A stretch of DNA of 64,000 bases from Urechis unicinctus (lineage: Eukaryota; Annelida; Polychaeta; Xenopneusta; Urechidae): the NCBI GenBank assembly GCA_034190875.2, contig CM067356.1, positions 22,532,258-22,596,257 of the forward strand, written 5' to 3'. The position numbers were made by a program, and so were the translations under genes. Below are positions 1 to 21,100 of this stretch, in pieces. Numbering within the stretch: the first letter of the stretch is position 1; each line of letters begins with the position of its first letter. The notes beneath the pieces were generated by a model. The model saw nothing but the letters and a program-made list of their open reading frames with translations. It made no database searches and was not told the DNA's origin.

Positions 1-2105
1 TTTCTAATCTGTGAAAGAAAAGCACAATATTATCTGGACATATGCTTCAATCTACAGACTAAATACAAAGGCAAGAGTCAGCTGCGCGAAAGTCGAATTT
101 CGATTGTAGTTGCACACAATGTGAGTTAATCTATATTTTCCTCACATACAGTGGTTTTGTCAATGCGTCGTACAGTTAGTCGATATATGCTCTAGCAATC
201 TTCCGTTTTATATAACTTTGGATAGGTACATCAACGCTGCGTAATATATGATTCATGAGCTGCGGGAGCAACACTGTTTTTTTTTTAAGAAGCAAACTCT
301 TTTACTAAATGGTGCCAGCGCAAAAACTCAATCCAATAAAAGCGCACTTTGTAAGCAAAGGTTGATTGACCAACGATTTCCTCCAAATTGCCTGGAAGCA
401 CATGAATCTTAACGTCGTTTCTTCATGTGGTTGAGTTGTGCAAGTCACCTCTACCAGGGGTGTATACTTCATGGTAATATAATCTCTACAAACACACTAC
501 AGAAAGCACTAGAGCCTATTAATGTTGTTTGTTTTCGCATGTTGGAATGCATTCTTGTGATGCCGTGAATGCATTATAATTATTGCAATTTCATCTTCAG
601 CAAACATTGCATAAAACTTGTGACCTGCGTGGTTATGTGTTTTTGAACTCATATTCGGCAAAAACAAGTAATGGAAATTTCAAAAGGCAGCATAGAATAG
701 CCCCCAAAGCATGTTGAGTAAGCTGAAAACTCAACTTACTGATGTATATGCTAAAAAAAAAGCTATATCTCTGGTATTGTTTTACGAAGTCGGAATTAAT
801 TTCCCAAAAATACGCCATTTAAGGCCAACATATTAAACTTAACTGCAATCAAATTAAAAAATATGCTGCTAATCTGTGAATATTTAGACAAAAGACTGAA
901 ACATTTTTGGTTCTACAGCCTTTGAGTAAAACAGAATCGAACAAAAAGCCAGTGACTGACTTTTATTTATATAGAATATATTTTGACCAAGCAAAATTAA
1001 AGTGAAATACAAACAGCAACAAGTTATTTCCAGATGTTGTAATAATGATGCAGCAGATACAGGCATTATTGCAGTGTAATTGCCAGCAGTTTTAGAGATC
1101 TGGTCCTGTGTGAAAAATTCTGCTTTAAGGTTTTCCAGAAAGGATCCTAGCAGTGGCTGGGATAACAAGCTCATTTTGTCCTGTAACATTCACAAATATC
1201 TTATTCATATCAAAACATTCAAGTATAGATTAACCAAAAGGAAACAGAAAACTTCACTTTCCTCTAAACTCAATATTCAGGGATATAGGTCACCTGAATA
1301 TTAAACAGCATAATGTGTGCTATAGATTAAAATATGTCCCACATTTGTTCTTATTGTACATCAAGAGAATACTGCAACTGTTTTAGCACAGCATGTATAC
1401 GTTAGTGAGACTGTCAGAACGGGACGCAAGCCAAATTTGATATTCAAATTACATGCATACACAATGCTTTTTTTCCCAGTCATGTAGTCATTGAATGGAT
1501 GATCACTAAAGTTGCTTTAAAGGATGTCCTACTTTCCAACGCTCAAAACTGGAAAATTTATCTACAGCTTCAATATGGACTAAATACACAATATGAAATT
1601 ACAGAAAATCAAATCCATGCGGACTGTAAAAGATGATTTGTGCTTGTTGATTAACCAGTGGCCATTTACCCTTATGATTTTACTTGTGGCAGGTGGGAAG
1701 TCCTGTCTTCTCTTTGTACCCCTGTTTATTTATGTCTCCACCCTGAAGCAAAAATTAGGATAAAATATTGACATAACATGAAGGAAAAATGGATCTGTTG
1801 GCATGACAGGTGGGAAGGAAGTATCAATGAATGGATAGAATATAACATCCAACATTGATAGTCATGCATAAAAGGGCACACAAATCCATAGTGACTGACC
1901 CGATATTTAGACAATGGAAATTTGGAGAGTTCATGAAAGTAAATAATAACAGCAATCTCTTACAAACTCTTCATCACACAATGATGTATGACTGGAATTG
2001 CTTCATATACTCAAGAAAGGCTAAAATAATTTCTATGCACTGGCTGAGCTGTAGATCCTATACAAATGGAGCAAAGTACTTATTTGCCACACTCAAATGT
2101 TTCGG
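1..2105. other. AT-rich non-coding sequence
   Basis: No supportable gene, RNA or mobile element was seen here. Open frames are all under about 110 codons, have no recognisable domains and are scattered over both strands. The sequence has homopolymer A/T runs and no obvious tandem structure until the minisatellite that begins near 2110. Confidence 0.6.
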
Positions 2106-4115
2106 AATAGCCATATACCACATTTCGATCGACTGGAGTAGCCATACATCATATTTCAATGGACTGGAAAAACAAGTATAGGGTTTAACGACACACCATC
2201 ACTAGTGGGCAAGCCGCCACTAGCCGATTGACTGGACCAGGCCATGCATCTCTTCTATGTGAAATCCAGGCCAAAATGGTGTGTTCAATGGACTGGAGTA
2301 GCCCTACATAATTTTTCAATGTATTGGAGTAGCTGTACACCATATGTAAATAAACTGGAGTAGTAAGTGTTCATATTTCATTGGACTGGAGTAGCCTTAC
2401 ACCATATTTCAATAGACTGGAGTAGCTTTACTCAATATTTCAATGGACTGAAGTAGACCATATACCACATACCAATGGACTGGAGAAACCGTAACCTTTA
2501 TTACAATCCATTGGAGTAGCTGTACATCATATTTCAATTGACAGGAGCAACCATACACCATATTTTAATGGAAGTGAGTAGCAATACACCAAATATCAAT
2601 ACACTGGAGTACACATACACCATATTTCCATGGACTGGAGTAGCCAAACACCATATTTCAATGGACAGGAGTAGCCTTACACCATATTCTAATGGACTGG
2701 AGTGGCCATACACCATATATCATTGGACTGGATTAGCCGTGCACCATATATCAATGGGCTGGACTAGCCTTGCACCATGTTTTAAAGTACTGTAGTAGCT
2801 GTTCATCATATTTCAATCTACTGGAGTAGCCATACGCCATATTTCAATAGACTGGAGTAGTCATACACCATAATTCAATATACTGTAGTAGCCACAAACC
2901 ATATATCAATGGACTGGACTAGTCGTGCACCATATTTCAATCAACTGGAGCAACCGTACACCATATATAAATCAACTGGAGTAACCATACACCATATATC
3001 AAAGGACTTGAGTGGCAGTACACCATATTCCATTGTACCGGAGTAACCATACGCGCCATTTCTCATTGGATTGGAGTAGCAATGCACCATTTTTCAATAG
3101 ACATTAATAGCTGTACATCATATTTTAATGTACTGATGTAGACGTGCACCATATTTCAATGGACTGGAGTAGATGTGCACCATATTTTCATGGACTGGAA
3201 TTGCCGTACAACATAGTTGATTGAACTGGAGCAACCATACACCATATTTCATTAGACTGGAGCATATTTAAATGGACTGGAGCAATGGACGTAAGTAGCC
3301 ATACATCATATATCAATAGCCTGGATAAGTCAGGGTTCATAATTAGAAGAACTTTGAGTAGTCATACACCGTATTTCAATTGACGGGGGTAGCAGTACAC
3401 CTTATTGCAAGGAACCGGAGTAGCCGTACACCATATATCAATAGACTGGAGTAGTCAGGGATCCCATTTCAATGGACTGAAGTAGCTGTACACCATATTT
3501 CAATGGACTGCAGAAACCATTTACCATTTTTTCAATGGACTGTAGTAGTTGTACACCATATTTCAATGGACTTGAGCAGTCAGGGTTCATTATTAGAAGG
3601 ACTTGAGAAGCCATACATCATATTTCAATGGACTGTAGTAGCTGTGCACCATATTTCAATGGACTGGAGTAGCTGTGCACCATATTTCAATGGACTGGAG
3701 TAGCTGTAGGCCATGTTGCAATGGACTTAAGTAGTCAGGGCTCATAATTAAATCGACTTGAGTAGCCGTTCGCCATGTTTTAATGGAATGGAGTAACTGT
3801 ACACCATATTTCAATGGACTGGAGTAGCTGTTCACCATATTGCAATGGATCGAAGTAGCCGTCCCCCATATATCAATGTACTGGAGTAGTCAGGGTTCAT
3901 ATTTCAATGGCCGTACACCATATTTTGATGGACTGGGGCAGCCAAGTACCACACTTTAATGAACAGTGGTGGCCATACACTATAACTCAATGGACTTAAG
4001 TATCTGTACATCCTATCTTAATGGATTGGAGCGGCTGCAAACCCTATATAAACAGACTGGAATAATTGGTGTTCATTTTTCAATAGACTCGAGTAGCTGT
4101 TCATCATATTTAATC
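2106..4115. repeat. Degenerate minisatellite, 31-bp unit, about 60 copies
   Basis: A unit of the form GGACTGGAGTAGC, then about five variable bases, then ACCATATTTCAAT recurs for about 2 kb. Exact 31-bp spacing is visible between adjacent units starting at 3661 and 3692. Copies differ by point changes (GGAGTAGCC, GGAGTAGCTGT, GGAGTAGTCAGG) and some are truncated. A variant type containing AGTAGTCAGGGTTCAT recurs near 3321, 3577, 3733 and 3886, suggesting sub-families. The short ORFs in this stretch (60-85 codons) are translations of the repeat and not genes. Confidence 0.93.
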
Positions 4116-4189
4116 GTATTTTCTCTACGGTTTACATGGACAATAATGGTTTTATCCATTATGTTTCTAATAGACTATCTAGGTTGATT

Positions 4190-4520
4190 ATCGTTTGCAA
4201 GGAGCCATCAACGTAGGCAGGGTCCATGTGTAATGTGAGGAGAGTAGGAAATGTAATATATACTATTTGTTGTAATAACTGTCTTAAGTAACGTAAGGCT
4301 ACATTGTATTTTACTAGTTGCCATTTACAACGGAGGGGCCCATGTGTAATTTGGAGCAGCTCATTTGCTTTCTTATTTTCCAACTAACTTAGGTGTCAAA
4401 GGTCTTAAAGGCTGATTATAGATGTCTATTTACCATCAACATCAGAGGGGTCCATATATATTCTGTAAAAGCTAGCTAGCTTTATAAACAAGCATTCCCT
4501 GTTGCATTAACTTAGGAGTG
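4190..4520. repeat. Three degenerate copies of a ~115-bp tandem repeat
   Basis: Three related blocks begin near 4203, 4319 and 4432 with the pattern GCCATC/TTAACG..AGGGGTCCATGTGTAA, each followed by an AT-rich stretch containing CTTAAG or CTTAGG. Spacing is 116 and 113 bp. The block abuts the 31-bp minisatellite but is unrelated to it. Confidence 0.6.
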
Positions 4521-5157
4521 ATTTACATGTGCTATTTTTCTCAAATAGCACTTGAGTCAAAAGTCACACTCAAGTTATGAGGGTAGGTTTGGCACGGTGT
4601 GCCAGTAGCCGTGCTAAATCAGAATCACCACGGCGTGTTTGTCATCCATCTGCTCTCGAGCTGAGACCCCAGGGGCTATCATGGCGATGCGCCGTTGAAG
4701 CATGCTCTTCCCACCTTTATAATATGATATTCAGGTCTCAGGCAGTGTTCAATCATGTTATTATCAACAAAGAAGTGACAGAATAATGACATTATCTTTT
4801 CAATAACAGTAGCACTGGAATTAATGTGTGTTAATGCATAAGTTAAGATAGACAAACAGGAGTTCAGTAACCCCTGACTATGATGTTACGCTTCAATGTC
4901 TACATACTCAGAAGTTTGTTTATGCAATATTAAACAACAAATCAAAGCTATCGTTTGTGATATTGCTAGAAGTCGCACTTGTGTGCCCCCTTCAGCTTAT
5001 ATGTCGAGGAAGCCACGCCCTTTGGATTTATAAATACATATGGCAACATATCAAGGCAGAGACGATGTGGCATCTATTGGTTGTTCTTATTCGGGAATTG
5101 ATCATGCATAATGATCACAAGGCGTCTTCAATCTGAAATTATAAGCTGTCAATATCC
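4521..5157. other. Non-coding, contains a small GC-rich island
   Basis: About 150 bp near 4580-4720 is clearly richer in G+C than its surroundings and contains several short palindromic words (GGCACGGTGTGCC, GCTCTCGAGC). It was compared by eye with 5S, U1-U6 and tRNA patterns and fits none. A 69-codon open frame covers it but shows no domain. No function is proposed. Confidence 0.4.
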
Positions 5158-5335
5158 ACTCGCTGCATTCTATAGTGTTTCGTAATGTTTTAAAACTCGC
5201 TTCATTCTATGGTGTTTCTGAATGTCTTAAAACTCGCTTCATTCTATGGTGTTTCTGAATGTTTTAAAACTTGCTCCATTGTATGGTGTTTCTGAATGTT
5301 TTATAACTCGCTCCATTGTTTGTTACTCCTAAAGG
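5158..5335. repeat. 37-bp tandem repeat, about 4.5 copies
   Basis: The unit ACTCGCTTCATTCTATGGTG followed by TTTCTGAATGTTTTAAA repeats head to tail with 37-bp spacing. The two central copies are almost identical and the outer copies carry a few substitutions (CTCCATTGTATGG). A local minisatellite with no coding potential. Confidence 0.88.
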
Positions 5336-8022
5336 TTTTTAAATGAAATTTAACAAACTTTACCTCGTGGTAGTTAATCAGCAGTAGCATATATGAATTG
5401 TAAAACTGAGAGCGGGAGCATATACAAATTGTAAAAGTGAGAGGTTCCTATCTGTCAGAGGAGTTTTATGTAAAACTGCAAACAGTTTCGCTTCCACGTA
5501 TCCTTTTACTGCTGAATAATGATTACACTGCGTTATTGCTTGATAAAAGTGTGGGTTATTCCCCTGTCAAACAACAATCGCATATATTTTTACCTTAATG
5601 TCAATCAGTTGAACTACTGTTTAGACTGTGCACGTACTCCGGCTTTGCTCAGTCATAATTGTACAGTACGAATATCTAACCAATGCGGGTGCCCGATGTA
5701 TGATTATTTTATGTTATTCATTGGCGATAGCATAATAAGGCACTAGACAAGCGTACTGCAGATAAGATATCTAGGTAACAGTGCACTGTTCGTGGATTGT
5801 TTAAAAATAGGTAACTGATTTCTACAGCTTTTATTCTATCAGATCACAGGCTGGCGCGGCGGTTGTTGAAACAGCCCTATTAAAATTGCATGCTGTCTTC
5901 CTCTACAGCCGTGAGGCGCTGCACACTATATAGGGAAATATTGCAGCTAGCAAGACATAATTGATTGCTCTTGCGGTTCCCCGTAGGGAATATATAGAGC
6001 TTCACACATTAGAGCCGGTGCTGATGTTGACCTGATATAAGCTGCATCTATCAGATTAAAGTTGTCGGTCATTTTGTGGCACGCTGATACATTTGGCACT
6101 TAACGATACAATTTGATTAACGGTTGCTTCTGTGACCTGGCCTATGGCAAGGTGGAGTGAATTGGTCCGAATACTATTTCACAAACCTGCATGCGAAGCA
6201 TCTGTGATTGATAAAAGTGCTTATTGCATTATTTTCCCTGCCATCAAGAAACATACGCATATGAAGCATCCATGATTTATGATATTATTTGTTTACTCAT
6301 CCCAGTAAGTGTCTATTGCATTCTATTCTAAGGGATCAAGAAACATTTTAATATGAAGCATCTGTGATCATAAATTTGTTCGCAGACCTGTCGGCGCAAA
6401 TATTCTATTGCATCTAGATACAGTACACTTTTGCACATGGCAAAGACAAGATGTCCAATTTTAAAACCTCATGCTGCATCGAAGTAGATTGAAAGGTGCG
6501 ACAATGCTTATTTTGAGTTGTTAGAGTTAATATTATATGTTTGGTAATACACGCCTAAGCTAACATACGTTCGATTGTTTATCTAACCTACATCCAAATT
6601 CATAGAATGCTTGATAGTACAGGATCAAAATGTCGCTTACTAATAGTTATCAGCAGCAACCATTTTAAAGCTCAACATATATCCCTCTTACTCGCTCTCC
6701 CTTTCTCTCAATCTCCATATCTCTCTCTCTGTTATCAGAATACTAAAAGAGTTGCTGTTATTGACCTTGTGAAGGCCTTTGTAAATATTTGGCAGTAACC
6801 TGTTTGCCTCTGTTTCAGCCTGCCGTACATCGCTCGTTGCACAAATATGATGTAGCTATAGCATTCGAGAATGATTCCATGCATTTTCATTAGGTAATTG
6901 CTTACCTGATTTTTTCGGCGCCAGTGTTCTTCCGTTATACAGCTTTGATAATAGACCCCTAAAAATACGCATCGCAGCTCGACAATAAATTGAGAAGATG
7001 CATTGAGCAAGAAAATGTGAATCTACTAACAATGAAACATCACATGCTGGTCATAGCTCACAACAGTGCGTTTTTTTAAGTTCGTTCTCATTAAACCAAT
7101 GGTGATTGTGATCTAATGATTAATTGACTGAGCTCGGTGTATTTATATTTTATGGTTGGTTTGCTGGCCTTGGCTTAGCTGCCGACCTCGAGCTCTATAA
7201 TTTTTCGGTTCTATGTTGTTGCACTGATGCAGAATCACGAATATGAAAATGATAGCCATTATAATGAGGTACGGATTACGACTTGGCTGGGCACAATGGC
7301 GTAGCGGACTTGAAATCATGAATGTCAGACATCAACTTAATAAATGTGGACATCATCTTCGTTAATGTTTCGACCGAATCACACACATAGCCTCTATTTT
7401 GAGACTATTGCTTTACTTTGTTTCCTTGGAATAAATGTCGAACAATCATTTGTTGATTAATTGATATTCAGTGTCTTACTCTTTTGGCGCCAGTTCGTAT
7501 GCACTTGCAGTTGTGCAACAACAAATAAATCTGTCTATCATTAATGAGTGCCTCAGAGACTGGGTGGTGTGCACTGAACTTGCTTATTCAATGCGAAAAA
7601 CGAGCAGCTGACTCCCTGTGCTGGGCTTGATTCGATAAGCAACATGTACATATAATGCTAATGTCCATTTAAACAAACCTTTGACAGCGTATAACGTCGC
7701 TCTTTCCAATCAAATATGATTACTTATGATGCATTGGATCCTTCGGTTTACAGAGTCTAAAGAATGGTCATGAAAACATGATTTGAAAATATTATTCATT
7801 TTTTATTGTAAGACTACACTTACGATGTTTGCTATGCAAATAATCAAGGAAAACTTCGATTGCGAACATGCATGTAGAAATATTATGGTTGCATTTACGT
7901 ATGATGTGATGTGATCTTTAAAGGCTAAGGCAATAACTGTATAAAACCATGAATGATTGAATGCACCAGTCGGCAGATAGACCAATCGAGTGGTTATTAA
8001 TTTCAATCCATACATGCATACT
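5336..8022. other. Non-coding, with a diverged dispersed-module copy near 7.1 kb
   Basis: No gene is supported. Between about 6190 and 6410 a phrase GAAGCATCTGTGAT recurs three times (near 6194, 6262, 6357), each followed by an AAGAAACAT or TATTGCAT phrase, which looks like an old tandem triplication. From about 7080 the phrases ATTAAACCAATGG and TTTTTCGGTTCTATGTTGTT match the module that recurs at 13.4 and 17.9 kb, so an ancient copy of that module reaches here. Confidence 0.5.
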
Positions 8023-8070
8023 AACATACATACATACATACATACATACATACATACATACATACATACA

Positions 8071-8102
<32 letters not shown>

Positions 8103-8766
8103 CATACATACATACATACATACATACATACATACATACATACATACATACATACATACATACATACATACATACATACATACATACGTACATACATACA
8201 TACACGTACATACATACATACATACATACGTACATACATACATACATATACATACATACATATACATACATACATAAATACATACATACATACATACATA
8301 CATACATACATACATACATACATACATACATACATACATACATACATACATACATACATACATACATACATACATACACATACATACATACATACACGTA
8401 CGTACATACATACATACATACATACATACATACATACATACATACATACATACATACATACATACATACATACATACATACATACATACATACATACATA
8501 CATACATACATACATACATACATACATACATACATACATACATACATACATACATACATACATACATACATACATACATACATACATACATACATACATA
8601 CATACATACATACATACATACATACATACATACATACATACATACACATACATACACATACATACATACATACATACATACATACATACATACATACACA
8701 TACATACATACATACATACATACATACATACATACATACATACATACATACAAAGATACATACATA
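8023..8766. repeat. (CATA)n tetranucleotide microsatellite, ~740 bp
   Basis: An almost unbroken CATA tract on the plus strand (TATG on the minus). Occasional CGTA, CACA, TATA and one AAATA interruptions cluster in the first third and near the right end. Because the repeat has no stop codon in several frames it generates long artificial ORFs (IHTY or YVCM repeats) on both strands. These are not proteins. Confidence 0.98.
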
Positions 8767-11347
8767 GCGGAAACACACTGTATGGTTCGATAACATGTAT
8801 CAGCCGTAAAATAGGAAAAAGCATCTGTGAAAACGACTGTAGATTAATAAGCTCCACATTACCCAGTACAAATTCGCTGAATTTGGAACATATGAATCTT
8901 CTGACTAGCCATATATCAGATGATTATAGAGATGGATGCAATATAATCATAACAAGGCTTGCAACAGATTCGCAAGTTCACGAATGCACAAAATCGATAA
9001 CTGCTAACCATGGCACTTGTTTATTACGTTGAAATATATTTATTACAGATATTAAAAGAACTTTAGGTGAGAAACGGCTGCAATAAATCTGCTGGGCGTT
9101 CCGTTTAAGCTCATTCCGCACTTGATTTAAATGATGAATGATGAAGTCAAAAGTTGTAATAATCTTATGAAGTTGTTAGTATAATCAAGTATAATCTAGG
9201 CTTTGAAATTGTACACTCAAACATAAATGCCACTGTGAAAGATAAAGCGTATACACTTTTTCTCAGAGCAAGGTTTCAAACGACATGGATTTTTAACTTA
9301 TAATTAGGACAACATATATGAATATAAACACCATCACTTTCTCAATCAGAACATGCCCTCTTTGTACCAATGGAATATGTATTTTCGATACAGAATTATT
9401 GTTTTAATTAAATGTATAGATGCATTGTTGTTTTTCATACATTATCTCGGCCTATTTAAGTTGGGCTACCATAGAAAGCAACCACGTCCGCACCCACGTT
9501 ACATCTTCTCCCCCATAGCTGCACAACTGTAGTGTATTTGACTCATTATATTTAATGTATTCTGCGTAATAGGTTTTATGGTGCATTTGCTATATCAAAT
9601 GGATTCGACGATCTCGTATGTTGTACTTGCGGTGTTTCACCTGTGATAAATGATGCACGGAACAAACAAGCTTACCTAATGGGCAAATCAGTAAACACCG
9701 ATCCAAAACAATGCAGTCATAAGTAACCTAAAGTGAGCTTAAGGGGTTGAGTGGCTGTCCAAGGTAACAAGCCAAAGCCATACTCTGTGTCTGATCAACT
9801 AAACCAGTCACGACTAAATATGGCACCCGCGAGACAAGACATATCATGGTTCTTGCCATAATCAAAGGATTCTTCTAACGAACAATGTCATGATACACCG
9901 GTATCAATGAAAAATTTAACGTCTGATTACATTAATATGTAACTCTGTCATATCTACAACGGAAGGGATCAACATTAATATACTTTACAAACGCAGTAGT
10001 TGTTAACGGACAGATCTCGTCAAACGTTGCGTCATTGCAATGCCATGTGATTACCCTTTCGCGGTAAGATGCAAAGGAAGTTATAAATATTTCAACGTAA
10101 CAATCACGAGCAAAATATCTAGCACATAATAACAAGATATTATTGAACTGTAGAACTTCAATGTTAAGTGTATACAAGTGTTGCTGTGACGTGACGTTTT
10201 GATATTAACTTCTTGGGGTAGTCATGATATTCTTCTTTAATTCAAAGAGTAATTTACTGACTTGGGCGTCGTAGAACCAATTTCCGCTGAACCAATCGAA
10301 AACAAAATTAGAAGAAACACTTACGTTAGAGCATAATGCACAAGATCATACTTCACTGATGCCGTAAATCTGAACATCATTCAATAGATGAATCCCTTCG
10401 CTTTGATGACTCATATTTATCGCAGAAATATAACGTAGCCAGTGTATCCTATCTCCGGTGCTAGCAACTGCGTACTCTCGACATGAATAGCCATTTCATG
10501 TCCATACCATACATTTACAAAAGGAGCACCATCGATATATGGGTTGTCGTTTCGGAGGGAAATTTGAGAAAAAGCATTGTGCTGAATGCAACAAGAAAAT
10601 CAGACCCATCAAACGGTGATCATACACATATAACACGTTTATAGCCAAAACGTGGAGAACAGAATAAATGTAGATCAAAAACACTTTGCGCAAGATTGAA
10701 GCAGGTCATAACTCCCTTTATCGGCAGTGCTTAATGTTTGAATGAGTTTCCATATCATGACCATGACTGTGGCAGCTAATACTGCTTGACAGGAGAACTC
10801 CCAGACCAATACTAACGCATGTTCCTTAGGCGTGAGTACAAGACTATTATTCATATGTCTACCATACTATTTACAACTCACTACATCACTAAACATTCCT
10901 CCAAGAGGCAGTGTACTGTTTAAAATCATATTTTATCCTCTTTTAAAAAACGGAATTAGGGAAGCTCTCGTCTTTAGGCCCCCAAATTAACGAAACAATA
11001 TTGCTTGATGTATATTGATATCTAAATAATGCGTACCAAGAGTAACACAATAAAAATTGCTCATTGAGGTTCCTTCCAGTAAATTTTATATCGCAAAATA
11101 AACTAGCAACCATTCACGGGAATTGCCCACAAAGCACGAAAGATTCACGTATCTTATTACGCGTATCACCACATAAAAACACTTGTGAAGACTACCGAAT
11201 AATGGTAATGCACCTATTAATGATTACCTACTCCTCTCTATAAGTGGCTATTTTGCATATTTCAACAAATTATAGACGGCAATTACGTTTGAGCCATGCT
11301 ATCGTAGTGCCAGAATAATAACATATCAAAACAAATCTTTGTGCGGG
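8767..11347. other. Non-coding, nothing recognised
   Basis: AT-rich sequence with no domain-bearing ORF, no obvious tandem repeat and no terminal inverted repeats that could be paired by eye. The longest frame is 81 codons and shows no family features. Confidence 0.5.
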
Positions 11348-11386
11348 TCATCATCATCATCATCATCATGTTATATATATATATAT

Positions 11387-11458
<72 letters not shown>

Positions 11459-11553
11459 ATATATATATATATATATATATATAGATATATATATATATAG
11501 ATAGATATATATAGATAGATATAGATAGATAGATAGATAGATAGATAGACAGA
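11348..11553. repeat. Compound microsatellite (CAT)7-(TA)n-(GATA)n
   Basis: A short ATC/CAT run is followed by about 120 bp of TA dinucleotides with a few CA or GA interruptions, then by GATA tetranucleotides that end near 11553. Confidence 0.95.
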
Positions 11554-13199
11554 TAATAGGTCACTCTCAACTATGTTATCGAGAACAATCGATAAACTGA
11601 CATGTGGCTATAAGGTTAGGTTAAACGTTTGTCTTTTCTCTTAATTTAATAGCAGTATATTGGCTGTGAACTCTAACATAATTCCCCAGCATACTTGCAT
11701 CCAATGGTATTCGTTGATTGCATCTGCTGCAATAAGTGAAGGCAATCAATCGCTAAAATTCATTTCAGGTAGTGACATATTGATTAATGAATCTAATAAA
11801 TCATCCTCCCAGACAAGGTCTTGTGATAATCCACTCGTGGATATTACTAAGCAGTCGAATAAGGTCAAGGAGAGCGGAGGAGAGATCCATCTCGCCGCTG
11901 TGGCATCCCACTTATAATGTGTACTGCCATTATAAGGTATCAGTTGATTTAAATGATATTGTTACATTTTAGTTTATGATAATATATAACTGCACAGAAA
12001 TGCCTGGAAGCTTTTCATTCATTCAGCAAAACGACAATGGCTTAATCAGGCTCTGATGTGTAAGTAATTTGATTCTAATCTGGCTTTGCTTTTGTGAAGA
12101 AATAATCTACCCTATGATTTACCGCTTTTAACATACTAGTACATAGTACTACTGTAATGGACGTCAATAATCTCATCTTCCAGTACTCACTAGTACATCC
12201 TGCTCTGACCACAACATCGCCGGTCTCGGGGTTATGATAAATGGAAACTGCCACGATGGATCATCAGAGTGCACTAAGAACTTGTTGCTTATTCATCAGT
12301 TAAGCATTATAAGGTGGTATGATGTACTGCTGTAACGTTACTTGCTCTAAGTGAAAATAGGCAAAAGTTGATAATCAGGAATATACACTTGCAGTACTCG
12401 GGGGAGGATAGGTTTCGAACGTTAGAAATTGCGTTACTAAGGCCAATAAATAATGTTTCTGAAAGGAATAATATTTATTTTACCTATTTATCTAAATGCA
12501 AATATGACAACATATTTTAACAGCAAAGATACGATCAATACAGGTGAGCAGTGTTGCCAAACTTGTTGTTTACATGGGAAACATGCCCCATATTATTAAA
12601 AAAGACCTCTATATTTAATAGGTCGTCAGGGGAACAGATGTATGGCTCTTTGTGGATAGTACCGCACGTGGTGTACTAACTTTAGAAAATAACATAAGGG
12701 GATTTCTAACATTTTGCATGCTAATCAGTTTAGATTGTAAGGTTCACCATAATCGCTTGTCTAACACCATAATCAGTCCTAACGCAAACCCTCATTCAAA
12801 CCTACATGATAAGCGGCGATCTAGGGCAGCTAACCGAATGTCCTCTGATGTGTTCCCAAACGGTTGATGAACCAACATACCGCGTACAAACATTGATATA
12901 CTACAAAGAGAGGCAGGATGAAGGAAGCTTCTGTGCACTTTCTATGCGTTGCGTAACGATATTTGTATCTGATACAGTACTGCACCATCTTCGTCTCTCT
13001 CATTTTCTCCTTATTACCCTCTTTATTGTTCTCCGCAACACGACACGAAATGCATAATTATCAACTATCAAATTCTCAACGAAATAAAGCATCAATCAGA
13101 AGCTGATTGATGACGCGATTATAAGATCATGATATCTAGACATTCACATTACTTAGCGAAATATTTTCCGCGCTAAAGCCTTGAAGTGGTTCCATTTAA
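11554..13199. other. Non-coding, nothing recognised
   Basis: No supportable gene. Two overlapping ORFs of 61-85 codons at 11660-11972 have no recognisable motif and no splice structure that would extend them. No tandem repeat is apparent. Confidence 0.45.
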
Positions 13200-20340
<7,141 letters not shown>

Positions 20341-20867
20341 AATATCAGACAAAATAACCGGTGGCTTTCGAACTGCGACCCTTTGATGACCCCTCATTGG
20401 TGACCCTGCGTGAGTGATAATTCAAGTACACCTGTGTATTACCTAAGGGAAACAACATCTCAATATAGATACTGAGATAATAATTATGTCAAGTTTTCAA
20501 TACTACAGTGTTTGATAGTGTTTTATTTTCTGAAAGTTATTTATATGTAATCGATGGGCGTTTACTGCAGCGCCAAGCCTAGCTCCGGTGTAACGGTAAC
20601 ATGAATTTATACCGTTACGAAGAGTTCGTCAAACACAGTCGGCAATTTCTCGTTTGGGTTGAAGGACTACTCTGCGTACCTAGAAAATAACATATATCAA
20701 GAGCCTTTACAAAAAAATAGACTTTACGCGCCAAAAAACTTACCACCACTCGACGCTATTCTTCAATAAATGGCATCGATAGTTCGTTTCCTAACAAATC
20801 GCGATACGATGTCTGCCATCTTGGAAACAATTAATTCTCGCGATTTCCCGCATTGCCTTAGCATCTC
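20341..20867. other. Non-coding, nothing recognised
   Basis: No gene or repeat was identified. It lies between the module array and the fold-back element. Confidence 0.4.
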
Positions 20868-20871
20868 AAGT

Positions 20872-21100
20872 GGGGGGCACTTCCCCTAACTCGGATAGGG
20901 GTGTGTGTGTCGCGGGACCTCGAAAACCTGTACCCGTTGCACTCGTTGAGAATGAGAAAAAGTATACTCCATCGTACAAGGTATTATGCGTATGTCTAAC
21001 CCGTCGTAAAAGTCGAGATGTTGAAAAAAACCACCCCCTTCGTGCGGCACATGTATACTATATCTTTACACTTAAGTGCCCCCCCCCCCCCCCCCCCCCC
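20872..21100. mobile_element. Candidate fold-back/MITE-like element ending in C22
   Basis: GGGGGGCACTT at 20872-20882 is mirrored by AAGTGCCCCCC at 21074-21084, which runs into a 22-base cytosine tract (21079-21100). The interior is richer in G+C than its flanks. The inverted ends suggest a small non-autonomous DNA element. The exact outer limits and a target-site duplication could not be found, perhaps because the homopolymer has grown. The 61-83 codon ORFs across it are not supported. Confidence 0.45.

Noticed and set aside
4577-4786. GC-rich block as a structural RNA gene
   Set aside because: Compared by eye with 5S, spliceosomal RNAs and tRNA. No match and no promoter boxes could be assigned.
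7803-8857. Very long ORFs of YVCM and IHTY repeats on both strands
   Set aside because: They are translations of a (CATA)n tract that has no stop in several frames. The same holds at 42.1-42.8 and 56.5-59.2 kb, and for IYIY ORFs in TA tracts.
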